The position numbers were made by a program, and so were the translations under genes. From JBGLNJ01 sp964353405 (GTDB taxonomy: Bacteria > Chloroflexota > Anaerolineae > Fen-1058), in NCBI GenBank assembly GCA_964353405.1, contig CAYGWJ010000356.1, forward strand, positions 1 through 20,912: a stretch of 20,912 nucleotides of DNA, in the 5' to 3' direction. The first letter of the stretch is position 1. Each line of letters opens with the position of its first letter. Under the pieces are notes generated by a model that did no database searches, had not been told where the DNA came from, and was given only the letters and a program-made list of their open reading frames with translations. Of the stretch, positions 1-9,758 are shown in pieces.

Positions 1-3155
<3,155 letters not shown>

Positions 3156-3190
3156 TCACGCCTCCTATACCCGCCGTCAAAAAGCAAAAA

Positions 3191-3242
3191 ACCACCAGGC
3201 AAGCGTAAACCAGCCCATCTTCAAGGGTGGTAGATGGGCTGG
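3191..3242 (-). promoter_or_regulatory. Structured rpoC leader: hairpin with possible pseudoknot before a U-rich tract
   Basis: On the minus strand the rpoC leader forms a perfect 11-bp hairpin (arms 3242-3232 and 3220-3210, CCAGCCCATCT/AGATGGGCTGG) with an 11-nt loop. The loop carries ACCACC (3231-3226), which is complementary to GGTGGT (3196-3191). That segment lies 13 nt past the hairpin and is directly followed by TTTTTGCTTTTT. The loop could form an H-type pseudoknot, or pair alternatively into a terminator-like stem, suggesting attenuation or autoregulation. The complementarity is seen directly; the function is inferred. Confidence 0.5.
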
Positions 3243-3279
3243 CGTTCGCAACTGGATGTCGTTTGGTTTTGTGAGGCCA

Positions 3280-3307
3280 ATTATATCGGTTTTGGGCGTG
3301 TTGTCAA
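3280..3307 (-). promoter_or_regulatory. Sigma-70-type promoter for rpoC
   Basis: Read on the minus strand: -35 TTGACA (3307-3302), a 16-nt spacer, and -10 TATAAT (3285-3280), both perfect consensus hexamers. The predicted start near 3273 gives a leader of about 118 nt before the rpoC GTG and contains the hairpin at 3210-3242. This is strong evidence that rpoC is transcribed on its own rather than as an rpoBC operon. Confidence 0.85.
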
Positions 3308-3349
3308 GGGATTAACTTTCGGTCTTCCGGCCCTTGTGCTGCTTGAGAT

Positions 3350-3378
3350 TTGACATTTGAAATCTGGTATGGTATCAT
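3350..3378 (+). promoter_or_regulatory. Sigma-70-type promoter for the SAM riboswitch/mat transcript
   Basis: -35 TTGACA (3350-3355), 17-nt spacer, -10 TATCAT (3373-3378). It lies about 25 bp upstream of the riboswitch P1 helix and diverges from the rpoC promoter, about 40 bp separating the two -35 elements. Confidence 0.8.
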
Positions 3379-3403
3379 GGTGTTCTAACAGTCTAATACT
3401 CCA

Positions 3404-3520
3404 TTGACACTCTTATCCAGAGAGGCGGAGGGACCGGCCCTGTGAAGCCTCGGCAACCAGCCCGACATTCGGTATGGTGCCAATTCCGGCAGAGCGATAA
3501 TTCTGGAAGATGAGAGGAGT
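3404..3520 (+). ncRNA. SAM-I (S-box) riboswitch
   Basis: Matches the S-box consensus closely. The P1 helix CTCTTATC (3410-3417) pairs with GATGAGAG (3509-3516), with one G-U pair. The conserved core includes GGAGGGACCGGCCC, TGAAGCC, GGCAACC and GGTGCCAATTCC...GCAGA in the usual order. It precedes an intrinsic terminator and an S-adenosylmethionine synthetase gene, so SAM binding should shut off production of the enzyme that makes SAM. The P1 3' strand AGAGG (3513-3517) is complementary to CCTCT in the terminator's left arm (3542-3546), which offers an antiterminator pairing. Confidence 0.95.
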
Positions 3521-3538
3521 CCAGCAAATGTCGTTTGT

Positions 3539-3573
3539 CTGCCTCTTCTTGTCCAGAAGAGGCAGTTTCGTTT
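3539..3573 (+). terminator. Riboswitch-controlled intrinsic terminator
   Basis: A perfect 11-bp stem, CTGCCTCTTCT (3539-3549) with AGAAGAGGCAG (3555-3565), has a 5-nt loop and is followed by TTTCGTTT. It lies 19 nt past the riboswitch P1 helix and upstream of the coding sequence, as expected for the expression platform of a transcriptional OFF switch. Confidence 0.85.
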
Positions 3574-3654
3574 AAACAACCTTTGCAAGGTTGAGCGAGA
3601 GGCAGTTTCATTGTTAGATCATGCCTGCAGGGCAGAAAGGAAACAGAGAATCTT

Positions 3655-4842
3655 ATGGGACGCAACATTGTCGTGTCGGAAGCAACGGGACAGCACATTG
3701 AGGATTTCCCGGTTGAGATTGTGGAGCGCAAAGGCATCGGCCATCCCGATAGCCTGTGCGACGGCATCGCCGAGCGTATCAGCCGCGAGTACACCCGGTG
3801 GTGCGAGGAGAACCTGGGCGGGGCGTTGCATCACAACTTTGACAAGGTGCAGTTGGTAGCGGGCGAGGTCTACGTCCACTTTGGCGGCGGCGAGATGATC
3901 AAGCCCATCCGCCTCCAGATCGCCGGGCGCGGCACGCCGCAGGTCAATGGCCGACTGGTCCCGATGGATACCATTGCCATCGAGGCGGCCAAGTCGCACA
4001 TCCGCGAGACGATGCGCTATCTCGATCCGAACAAGCACGTCGTGGTGGATTCCTACGCCGGGCGCGGCGCGAGCGAGTTGATTGATCAGGTAACGCAGGT
4101 CGTGGCGAACGACACGTCGTTCGGATGCAGCCACTGGCCGCGCAGCGGCCTGGAGAACTCGGTCTACGAGACGGCCCAGTTCATCAACTACAAGTTGATT
4201 GACCAGTTCCCCGTCGGCGAAGACGTCAAAGTGATGGGCTGCCGCAACGGCGACGCGATCACGTTGACCGTGGCGCTGCCGTTCATCGCCTCCAAAATCA
4301 AGGACGCGACGGAATACGAAGAGGCCAAAGGCGCGGCGCAGGCGTCTATCCAGGAATTCGCGCAAAAACTCGACCATCGCAGGATCAAGGTGGAAGTCAA
4401 TACCGCCGACCAGGCCAAGCGCGGCGACTATTATATCACGCTCACCGGCACCTCTGCCGAGATGGGTGATGACGGCGCGGTGGGGCGCGGCAATCGCGTG
4501 AACGGTCTGATCACGCCGTTCCGCACGGCCAGTCTCGAAGCGGCCGCCGGCAAGAACCCGGTCAGCCACGTAGGCAAGGTGTATAATGTCATGGCACTGC
4601 TCATCGCGCAAGACATCATCGCCAAGGTGCCCGCCGTGAGCGATACCAACGTCTACATCCTCTCGCAGATCGGCCACCCACTCGATCAACCGCTGATGGC
4701 GACGGCTACCGTGTATCCCAAGAGCGGCTCGCTGACGCCGGGCGTCTGCGCCGACGTGGAAGCCATCATTGACGAGCACCTGCAAAACGATCCCGCGCGC
4801 ATCCGCGCCAGGCTCGCCTCGGGCGAGTTGAAGATGTACTAG
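3655..4842 (+). CDS. Methionine adenosyltransferase, archaeal-type (S-adenosylmethionine synthetase)
   Basis: Makes S-adenosylmethionine from methionine and ATP in the cytosol. The 395-residue length and sequence fit the archaeal-type family (COG1812) rather than bacterial MetK. Diagnostic segments are GIGHPDSLCDGIAE near residues 28-41, the glycine-rich DSYAGRGASEL near 138-148, NDTSFGCSHWPRSGLEN, GDDGAVGRGNRVNG, and SQIGHPLDQP near the C-terminus. The upstream SAM-I riboswitch independently supports the role. The ribosome binding site is modest (AAAGGAAA, about 12 nt from the ATG), but conserved sequence begins right at this start. The gene is monocistronic, ending 9 nt before a strong terminator. 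An archaeal-type enzyme under a bacterial riboswitch implies that an acquired or replacement gene now uses native control. Confidence 0.96.
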   Translation: MGRNIVVSEATGQHIEDFPVEIVERKGIGHPDSLCDGIAERISREYTRWCEENLGGALHHNFDKVQLVAGEVYVHFGGGEMIKPIRLQIAGRGTPQVNGRLVPMDTIAIEAAKSHIRETMRYLDPNKHVVVDSYAGRGASELIDQVTQVVANDTSFGCSHWPRSGLENSVYETAQFINYKLIDQFPVGEDVKVMGCRNGDAITLTVALPFIASKIKDATEYEEAKGAAQASIQEFAQKLDHRRIKVEVNTADQAKRGDYYITLTGTSAEMGDDGAVGRGNRVNGLITPFRTASLEAAAGKNPVSHVGKVYNVMALLIAQDIIAKVPAVSDTNVYILSQIGHPLDQPLMATATVYPKSGSLTPGVCADVEAIIDEHLQNDPARIRARLASGELKMY

Positions 4843-4851
4843 GAACGAGCT

Positions 4852-4888
4852 GGCCCGAAAGGCAAGACCGTTCGGGCCTTTTTTTTTC
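4852..4888 (+). terminator. Intrinsic terminator of the mat transcript
   Basis: GGCCCGAA (4852-4859) pairs with TTCGGGCC (4871-4878), followed by an uninterrupted run of ten T. It closes the riboswitch-mat unit. Confidence 0.93.
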
Positions 4889-4890
4889 TG

Positions 4891-4919
4891 TTGACACCAT
4901 TTCCCTTTCCGCGTATAAT
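4891..4919 (+). promoter_or_regulatory. Consensus sigma-70-type promoter
   Basis: -35 TTGACA (4891-4896), a 17-nt spacer and -10 TATAAT (4914-4919): perfect hexamers at optimal spacing. It begins right after the mat terminator. Predicted transcription start is near 4925-4926, upstream of the structured RNA and the mazG-like operon. Confidence 0.9.
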
Positions 4920-4925
4920 CCGCGT

Positions 4926-5097
4926 CAGTTTGAGGGTGGTCAATGAGAATGACAGCCGCGATCGCATGTGAACCACAAAGCCCACTGCCGCCCGGCCGTT
5001 GGTCTGGGTAGGCTTGCTGCGCGACTTGGTCACGGCACGTTTTGGACGCACACAGCTAGCTTCTCCAGACCAGCATGGAGGAGCTAGCTTTTTATTT
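4926..5097 (+). ncRNA. Unidentified structured RNA or regulatory leader (about 170 nt)
   Basis: A consensus promoter and a strong intrinsic terminator bracket about 130 nt with no supportable ORF and several possible helices. GTGGT can pair with ACCAC, around a GCGATCGC palindrome; AAGCC pairs with GGCTT, with CA/TG pairs inside. It could be a stand-alone small RNA of about 6S-RNA size, or a riboswitch-like leader whose terminator gates the downstream operon. I looked for signatures of SRP RNA, RNase P RNA, T-box and several common riboswitches and did not find them. That a discrete transcript exists is well supported; its identity is unknown. Confidence 0.6.
5054..5097 (+). terminator. Intrinsic terminator before the mazG-like operon
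   Basis: A 14-bp stem with a single G-U pair (5054-5067 with 5076-5089, AGCTAGCTTCTCCA / TGGAGGAGCTAGCT) has an 8-nt loop and is followed by TTTTATTT. It ends either the small RNA or an attenuated leader of the downstream operon. Confidence 0.88.
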
Positions 5098-5111
5098 GCC
5101 TCTGCCCCCGG

Positions 5112-5141
5112 CCCTCCCCGGTCGCAGGCGACCGGAGAGGG
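5112..5141. repeat. Short imperfect inverted repeat
   Basis: CCGGTCGC (5118-5125) and GCGACCGG (5128-5135) form an 8-bp perfect stem with a 2-nt centre. The flanks CCCTC and GAGGG extend the symmetry. It lies just ahead of the mazG-like start and could be a dispersed intergenic repeat or a leader hairpin. Confidence 0.5.
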
Positions 5142-5152
5142 TATGGTCAAGC

Positions 5153-5464
5153 ATGGAGATTCAACAACTCACTGACGAGATGAACAAGTTTGTCGAGGCT
5201 AAGGGGTGGTATCGGCCTGGTTCACGCGCGCCGCAGACGCCGCGCAATATTGCCGCGTCGCTGGCGATTGAATCTGCCGAAGTGTTGGAGCATTTCCAAT
5301 GGACCGAGGCCGCCCGCCACCCGGACGAGTTGGCCGGTGAGCTGGCCGATGTGGCACTCTACCTGCTCCAACTGGCGTATCTCACCGGCATTGATCTGGA
5401 GCAGGCGATCCTGGATAAACTGGAAGCGAACTACCGCCGCACGTGGCCGGAGGACGCGGCGTGA
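5153..5464 (+). CDS. MazG-like nucleotide pyrophosphohydrolase
   Basis: A 103-residue all-alpha NTP pyrophosphatase of the MazG-like/dCTPase (RS21-C6, XTP3TPA-like) type, which hydrolyses noncanonical or excess nucleoside triphosphates to monophosphate and pyrophosphate. The magnesium-binding signature is present: E40-S-A-E43 followed by E63-L-A-D66. The length is typical of single-domain members. The frame is open upstream to 5075, but that start lies inside the terminator hairpin. ATG 5153 begins at the conserved first helix and is preceded by a purine-rich GGAGAGGG, somewhat far at about 12 nt. It overlaps the next gene by 4 nt (GTGA), so the two are translationally coupled. Confidence 0.88.
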   Translation: MEIQQLTDEMNKFVEAKGWYRPGSRAPQTPRNIAASLAIESAEVLEHFQWTEAARHPDELAGELADVALYLLQLAYLTGIDLEQAILDKLEANYRRTWPEDAA

Positions 5465-6096
5465 AAATTCTGGCCGTCAGCGACGAAACCGTAGATTGGC
5501 TCTACAGCCCGAACGCGCGCGGACGGCTAGGCAAAGTTGACCTGATCCTGGGTTGCGGCGACTTGCCGTACTATTACCTGGAATACCTGGTGACCATGCT
5601 CGACGCGCCGTTGTTGTATGTCTACGGCAATCACGACCCGCTGGTGGAATACACTAGCGCCGGCGGAACCAAGACTGCGCCTGGCGGCGGCGAAAACGTG
5701 GATATGCGCTGCGTGAATCACGGCGGCCTGCTGGTGGCCGGGCTGGAGGGCTGCATTTGTTACAAGCCGGATGGGCTGCATCAGTACACACAAAACGAAA
5801 TGACCTGGCGGTCGCTGGTGTTGCTGCCCGGTCTGGCTGCCAACCGCTTGATGCGCGGACGCTGGCTGGATGTGCTGATCGCCCATTCGCCACCGCTCGG
5901 GATTCACGACATGCCGACCGCCGCACATACCGGTTTCCACGCGTTCTTGAACTTGATGCGCATCTTTCGCCCACGTTATCTGCTGCACGGTCACCGGCAT
6001 CAAAACTATGCACCCGGGGCGACCGAGACGCGCTGGGGCGCAACGACCGTCATCAACGTTCATCCGTTTCGCGTGTTGGACATTGAGGTGAACTAG
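5461..6096 (+). CDS. Calcineurin-like metallophosphoesterase family protein
   Basis: A 211-residue soluble protein with the metallophosphoesterase motif series: Asp8 in VSDET, GD at 33-34, GNHD at 56-59, His142 in AHSPP, and HGHRH at 176-180. This predicts a two-metal phosphatase or nuclease; the substrate is unknown. The first motif is usually DxH; here it reads D-E-T, so one metal-ligand histidine is missing or shifted. The GTG start overlaps the mazG stop (GTGA) with GGAGG seven bases upstream, preferred over the in-frame GTG at 5443. It shares its last base with the next gene's GTG. The close coupling to a MazG-like enzyme suggests nucleotide or nucleic-acid housekeeping. Confidence 0.85.
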   Translation: MKILAVSDETVDWLYSPNARGRLGKVDLILGCGDLPYYYLEYLVTMLDAPLLYVYGNHDPLVEYTSAGGTKTAPGGGENVDMRCVNHGGLLVAGLEGCICYKPDGLHQYTQNEMTWRSLVLLPGLAANRLMRGRWLDVLIAHSPPLGIHDMPTAAHTGFHAFLNLMRIFRPRYLLHGHRHQNYAPGATETRWGATTVINVHPFRVLDIEVN

Positions 6097-7043
6097 TGAG
6101 TCAAGTTCCATCTCGTTACGACCCGGATTATTCCGCGGCACGCACCAAAGCGTTTTTCAATCGAGTGCTGGCGCGGCTGGCCGGGCGACCGAACCGGCTG
6201 CTATCGTTTGACGAAGTTAAAGACAAACTGCACCTGCGTGGGTCAGCCTATCGCGGTCTCCACACCGTGCCGGTTAAAGCCGTCATCGGCAGTGTGGACC
6301 GATACCGCGATTTCGATAGCGCGTTTTTGCCCGCGCAGACCCACACGGCCGACCGTTGGAAGGCGATCAACAGCTTTTATTACCGCGATGAAGCGCTGCC
6401 GCCGGTCAAGCTTTACCAGGTAGGCGACGTCTATTTTGTGCTGGACGGGAATCATCGGGTGTCGGTGGCGCGCGAGCATGGCGTTGAATACATTGACGCG
6501 GAGGTGATCGAAGTACGCTCACGCGTGCCGCTCACGCCGGATGCGAACGCGGACGACCTGGAAATCCTGGGCGAGTACGAAAGGTTCTTGGAATGCACAC
6601 AACTCGATCAACTGCGCCCGGAACAAGCTATCCGCTTCACCATCGCGGGCGGCTACGAGCACTTGATCGAGCACATTGCCGTCCACCGCTACTTTATGGG
6701 CATTGACGAGCAGCGCGACGTGAGCGAAGAGAAAGCGGTAATTCACTGGTACGACACCGTGTATATGCCCGTCGTCGAGGTGATTCGCGAGCAGAATGTG
6801 CTGGCCGATTTTCCCGGCCGCACCGAGGCCGACCTGTACTTGTGGTTGATAGATCATCTGCACTACCTGCGCGAGTCACAGGGGGATGTGGACCCGGTGC
6901 AGGCTGCCCAGGAATTTGCTCAAGAGTTTAGCGAGCGGCCTGTGCAAAAGCTGCTCCGCACGGTGGCCCAGGCCATTGACGCCATCGGCGAGGCCGAAGC
7001 GCCGCTGCCGGGTCTGGAGGCTGGCCCCAAGCCGGGCGAATAG
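6096..7043 (+). CDS. ParB/sulfiredoxin-fold domain protein of unknown function
   Basis: 315 residues. The region of about 55-145 resembles the ParB-like nuclease/sulfiredoxin fold, including VKLYQVGDVYFVLDGNHRVSVA with the signature DGNHR at 117-121. Proteins of the DUF4032 type carry a similar DGxHRVSVA block. The remaining 170 residues are acidic and alpha-helical and I do not recognise them. There is no helix-turn-helix like that of the chromosome-partitioning ParB and no adjacent parA, so a role in segregation is unlikely. The GTG start overlaps the preceding stop by one base (TAGTG), with GAGGTG as ribosome binding site. Function is not assigned. Confidence 0.75.
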   Translation: MSQVPSRYDPDYSAARTKAFFNRVLARLAGRPNRLLSFDEVKDKLHLRGSAYRGLHTVPVKAVIGSVDRYRDFDSAFLPAQTHTADRWKAINSFYYRDEALPPVKLYQVGDVYFVLDGNHRVSVAREHGVEYIDAEVIEVRSRVPLTPDANADDLEILGEYERFLECTQLDQLRPEQAIRFTIAGGYEHLIEHIAVHRYFMGIDEQRDVSEEKAVIHWYDTVYMPVVEVIREQNVLADFPGRTEADLYLWLIDHLHYLRESQGDVDPVQAAQEFAQEFSERPVQKLLRTVAQAIDAIGEAEAPLPGLEAGPKPGE

Positions 7044-7088
7044 GCCAGTGGATCGTGGCCGGTGATCAGCGGTCAGCAGGAGAATGCG

Positions 7089-7655
7089 ATGCCCATCGTA
7101 ACCGTGTTTGGCGGCAACGCGATTGAAGTGGATGACGCGGGATACACGGAAGCGTTCGAGTTGGGACGGCTGCTGGCGCAGGCCGGATATACCGTCGCCA
7201 CGGGCGGTTATTACGGCACCATGGAAGCCACCAGCCGAGGCGCCAAGGAAGCTGGGGCACACGTCATCGGCGTCACGACCGGGCGATTCGACGATCGGGG
7301 CTTGAAGCCCAATCCGTGGGTGGACGAAGAAATCAAATTCCCGGCGCTGTTCCAGCGTCTGCACTACCTGGTGACGTTCTCCGACGCGCTCGTAGCCCTG
7401 CGCGGCGGCGTGGGAACGCTGTCCGAAGTCGCGCTCTCGTGGAGCCTCCTCCAGGTCGCCGAGATGCCGCGCAAGCCGCTCGTGCTCGTCGGCCCTCATT
7501 GGCGGCGGGCGCTGCAAGCCTACCATCGGGAATCCACCGTCAAAGAGCGCGATTGGGCGTTGCTCAGTTTTGCGGAGGGGGTGCGTGAGGTTGTGCCGCT
7601 GCTGCGCAAGTCCGCTTGTCTCCAACGCAGTCCGGTTAGCCAACAGTGCCTGTAA
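7089..7655 (+). CDS. LOG-family (lysine-decarboxylase-like) protein
   Basis: 188-residue Rossmann-like protein. It has an N-terminal VFGGN, the ATGGYYGTMEA phosphate-binding segment at 37-47, and the family signature GGVGTLSE at 106-113. Some LOG proteins release nucleobases from nucleoside 5'-monophosphates, as in cytokinin activation; others are uncharacterised. The usual PGGxGT begins with Arg here (RGGVGT). ATG 7089 is chosen because AGGAG lies six bases upstream; the frame opens earlier at 7062 without a ribosome binding site. Co-directional with the mazG and metallophosphoesterase genes, it fits a nucleotide-salvage theme (inference). Confidence 0.85.
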   Translation: MPIVTVFGGNAIEVDDAGYTEAFELGRLLAQAGYTVATGGYYGTMEATSRGAKEAGAHVIGVTTGRFDDRGLKPNPWVDEEIKFPALFQRLHYLVTFSDALVALRGGVGTLSEVALSWSLLQVAEMPRKPLVLVGPHWRRALQAYHRESTVKERDWALLSFAEGVREVVPLLRKSACLQRSPVSQQCL

Positions 7656-7682
7656 CACATGACACTTTCAGGAGTCCAAATT

Positions 7683-9476
7683 ATGATGGCTGGTGGTCAA
7701 CGGATGTCGCAACTTTTCGGCCAGACGCTGCGCGAAGCGCCGTCGGAAGCCGAGGTGATCTCGCATCGGCTTTTGCTGCGTGCGGGGTTCATCCGGCAAC
7801 TGGCGGCCGGCGTGTTCACGTACTTGCCACTTGGGTGGCGGTCGCTGCGCAAGATGGGCGACATTTTGCGTGAAGAGATTGACGCCATCGGCGGACAGGA
7901 ACTCAAGATGCCGGTCGTGCATCCGGCCGACCTGTGGCAAGAGACAGGCCGCTGGTACGAGATCGGGCCGGAACTGGGGCGGCTGAAGGATCGCCAGGGG
8001 CGCGACATGGTGCTGGCGATGACGCACGAAGAAGTCGTGACCGACCTGGCCCGCCGCGACATCCGCTCATACAAGCAACTGCCACAGTTGATTTACCACA
8101 TCCAGACCAAATTCCGCGACGACCCACGCCCCCGCGCCGGGCTGGTGCGCGTCCGTGAATTTGACATGCTGGATAGCTACACGCTCGACCGCGACGAGGC
8201 CGGGCTGGACAAACACTACCGCGCGCACTACCAGGCCTATTTCAACATCTATAATCGCTGCGCGGTGCCCACTGTGGCCGTGGGCGCCGACGTGGGCATG
8301 ATGGGCGGCAAGCTGGCGCACGAGTACATGTACCTCACCCCCATCGGTGAAGATACGCTCATGCTGTGCGGCCATTGTGGCTATGCAGCCAACCGGCAAA
8401 TTGCGCGCTTTGTCAAGCCACCTGCCCCGCAAGAAGATGTGCGGCCTGTGGATAAAGTCGCCACGCCGGACACCAAGACGATTGATGCGCTGGCGACCTT
8501 GCTGGATATTCCAAAATCGAGAACAGCCAAAGCCGTGTTCCTCGTCGCCACCCTTTCGCACGCGGAGCGTGGCAAGGACGTCGAGCGATTCGTCTTTGCC
8601 GTGATTCGCGGCGACATGGAAGTGAATGAGACCAAACTCGCCAATGCGGTCAAGGCGAGCCTGCTTCGCCCGGCGACGGAAGACGAAATTCGCGCCATGG
8701 GCGCCGAGCCGGGTTACGGTTCGCCCATTGGCGTGCGAAACGCTATCATTGTGGCGGACGATGCTGTTGCCACATCACCGAACCTGGTTGCCGGAGCAAA
8801 CGAGCCGGGCTACCACCTGCTCAACGTCAACCTGGGACGCGATTACAAGGCCGACATCGTAACCGACATTGCCGCCGCGTGCGAAGGCGATGGCTGCCCG
8901 CAGTGCGGCTCGCCGCTGCGCGGCAGTCGAGGCGTCGAGGTTGGCAACATTTTCAAGCTCGGCACGCGCTATAGCGCGATGATGGGCGCGACGTATCTTG
9001 ACGAGAACGGCGAAGCCAAACCGATCGTGATGGGCTCGTATGGCATCGGGCTGGGGCGATTGCTGGCGTGCGTGGCTGAAGAGCATCACGACGACAAGGG
9101 CTTGATCTGGCCCGTGACGATTGCGCCGTATCATGTCTCGCTCGTCTGGATTCCGAGCGACTCTGCCGAGACACGCGCAACGGCCGAGCGCATCTATCAG
9201 ACGTTGCGCGAGGGCGGCATTGAAGTGCTGTTTGATGACCGCAAGGCAACGCCCGGCGTCAAGTTCAACGACGCCGACTTGATTGGCTTGCCGCTGCGCA
9301 TCACTGTGGGCGACCGCTCGCTGGCACACGGCGGCGTCGAACTCAAGCGGCGCGATCAGGCGGAGAAAAGAATTGTGCCGGAAAGCGATTTGCTTGTCGC
9401 CGTCCGCGCCGAATCGCGAAATCTGCACGACGACATCACACGGCGAGTGGCGCCTGTTGAGTTTCCAGAAAACTGA
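7683..9476 (+). CDS. proS: Prolyl-tRNA synthetase, bacterial type with editing insertion
   Basis: Charges tRNA-Pro with proline; 597 residues, close to the family's usual length of about 570. Class II features are visible: THEE at 114-117, motif 2 around FRDDPRPRAGLVRVREF (144-160), and motif 3 GSYGIGLGRLLA near 451-462 followed by HHDDKGLIWP. Between motifs 2 and 3, at about 225-405, lies the YbaK-like editing insertion that deacylates Ala-tRNA-Pro, with a lysine near 283 in the expected region. Two Cys pairs (CGHCG, CPQCG) flank it. The C-terminal anticodon-binding domain carries DDRKATPGVKFNDADLIGLP. ATG 7683 has AGGAG eight bases upstream; the 7659 start lacks one. A second, unrelated-type ProRS lies 0.5 kb downstream. 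Confidence 0.97.
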   Translation: MMAGGQRMSQLFGQTLREAPSEAEVISHRLLLRAGFIRQLAAGVFTYLPLGWRSLRKMGDILREEIDAIGGQELKMPVVHPADLWQETGRWYEIGPELGRLKDRQGRDMVLAMTHEEVVTDLARRDIRSYKQLPQLIYHIQTKFRDDPRPRAGLVRVREFDMLDSYTLDRDEAGLDKHYRAHYQAYFNIYNRCAVPTVAVGADVGMMGGKLAHEYMYLTPIGEDTLMLCGHCGYAANRQIARFVKPPAPQEDVRPVDKVATPDTKTIDALATLLDIPKSRTAKAVFLVATLSHAERGKDVERFVFAVIRGDMEVNETKLANAVKASLLRPATEDEIRAMGAEPGYGSPIGVRNAIIVADDAVATSPNLVAGANEPGYHLLNVNLGRDYKADIVTDIAAACEGDGCPQCGSPLRGSRGVEVGNIFKLGTRYSAMMGATYLDENGEAKPIVMGSYGIGLGRLLACVAEEHHDDKGLIWPVTIAPYHVSLVWIPSDSAETRATAERIYQTLREGGIEVLFDDRKATPGVKFNDADLIGLPLRITVGDRSLAHGGVELKRRDQAEKRIVPESDLLVAVRAESRNLHDDITRRVAPVEFPEN

Positions 9477-9484
9477 TGTATGAT
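9457..9484 (+). promoter_or_regulatory. Possible promoter for hicBA
   Basis: -35-like TTGAGT (9457-9462), a 16-nt spacer and -10-like TATGAT (9479-9484), overlapping the end of proS. It would give hicBA its own transcript. Moderate match only. Confidence 0.35.
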
Positions 9485-9506
9485 AGAATAGCAGCAGGAG
9501 GCACAA

Positions 9507-9758
9507 ATGAGCACGATTTACAAATTGCCATTGGTTTTGGAAGCTCAACCGGAAGGCGGGTACACCGTCACTTGTCCGCTTCTTCCAGAGTTGATCACTG
9601 AAGGCGATTCAATCCAGGGAGCGGTTGCCAACGCAAGTGATGCTCTCGAAGCCATCATCGAAGCCTTCCAAGACCTGGGACGCACATTGCCGCCTGTGCT
9701 TCAACCGACAGCGAACGACGCTCCCATCTGGATAGAAACAGCGGTAGCAGTTGCATGA
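9507..9758 (+). CDS. hicB: HicB-family antitoxin (short form)
   Basis: 83 residues; the HicB/UPF0150 RNase-H-like fold is recognisable from YKLPLVLEAQPEGGYTVTCPLLPELITEGDS and the following helix. It should bind and neutralise the adjacent HicA RNase. It ends soon after the fold and lacks the C-terminal DNA-binding (helix-turn-helix or ribbon-helix-helix) domain of longer HicB proteins, so autoregulation through DNA binding may be absent. AGGAGG sits five bases before the ATG. Its stop overlaps the hicA start (ATGA). Here antitoxin precedes toxin, the reverse of the classical hicA-hicB order but common for UPF0150-type pairs. Confidence 0.88.
   Translation: MSTIYKLPLVLEAQPEGGYTVTCPLLPELITEGDSIQGAVANASDALEAIIEAFQDLGRTLPPVLQPTANDAPIWIETAVAVA

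Noticed and set aside
3619..4785. 388-codon minus-strand ORF
   Set aside because: Shadow of the methionine adenosyltransferase gene in GC-rich sequence.
4926..5097. T-box leader controlling the operon with proS
   Set aside because: AGGGTGG occurs, but near the 5' end, and the TGGNACCGCG core and antiterminator arrangement are missing.
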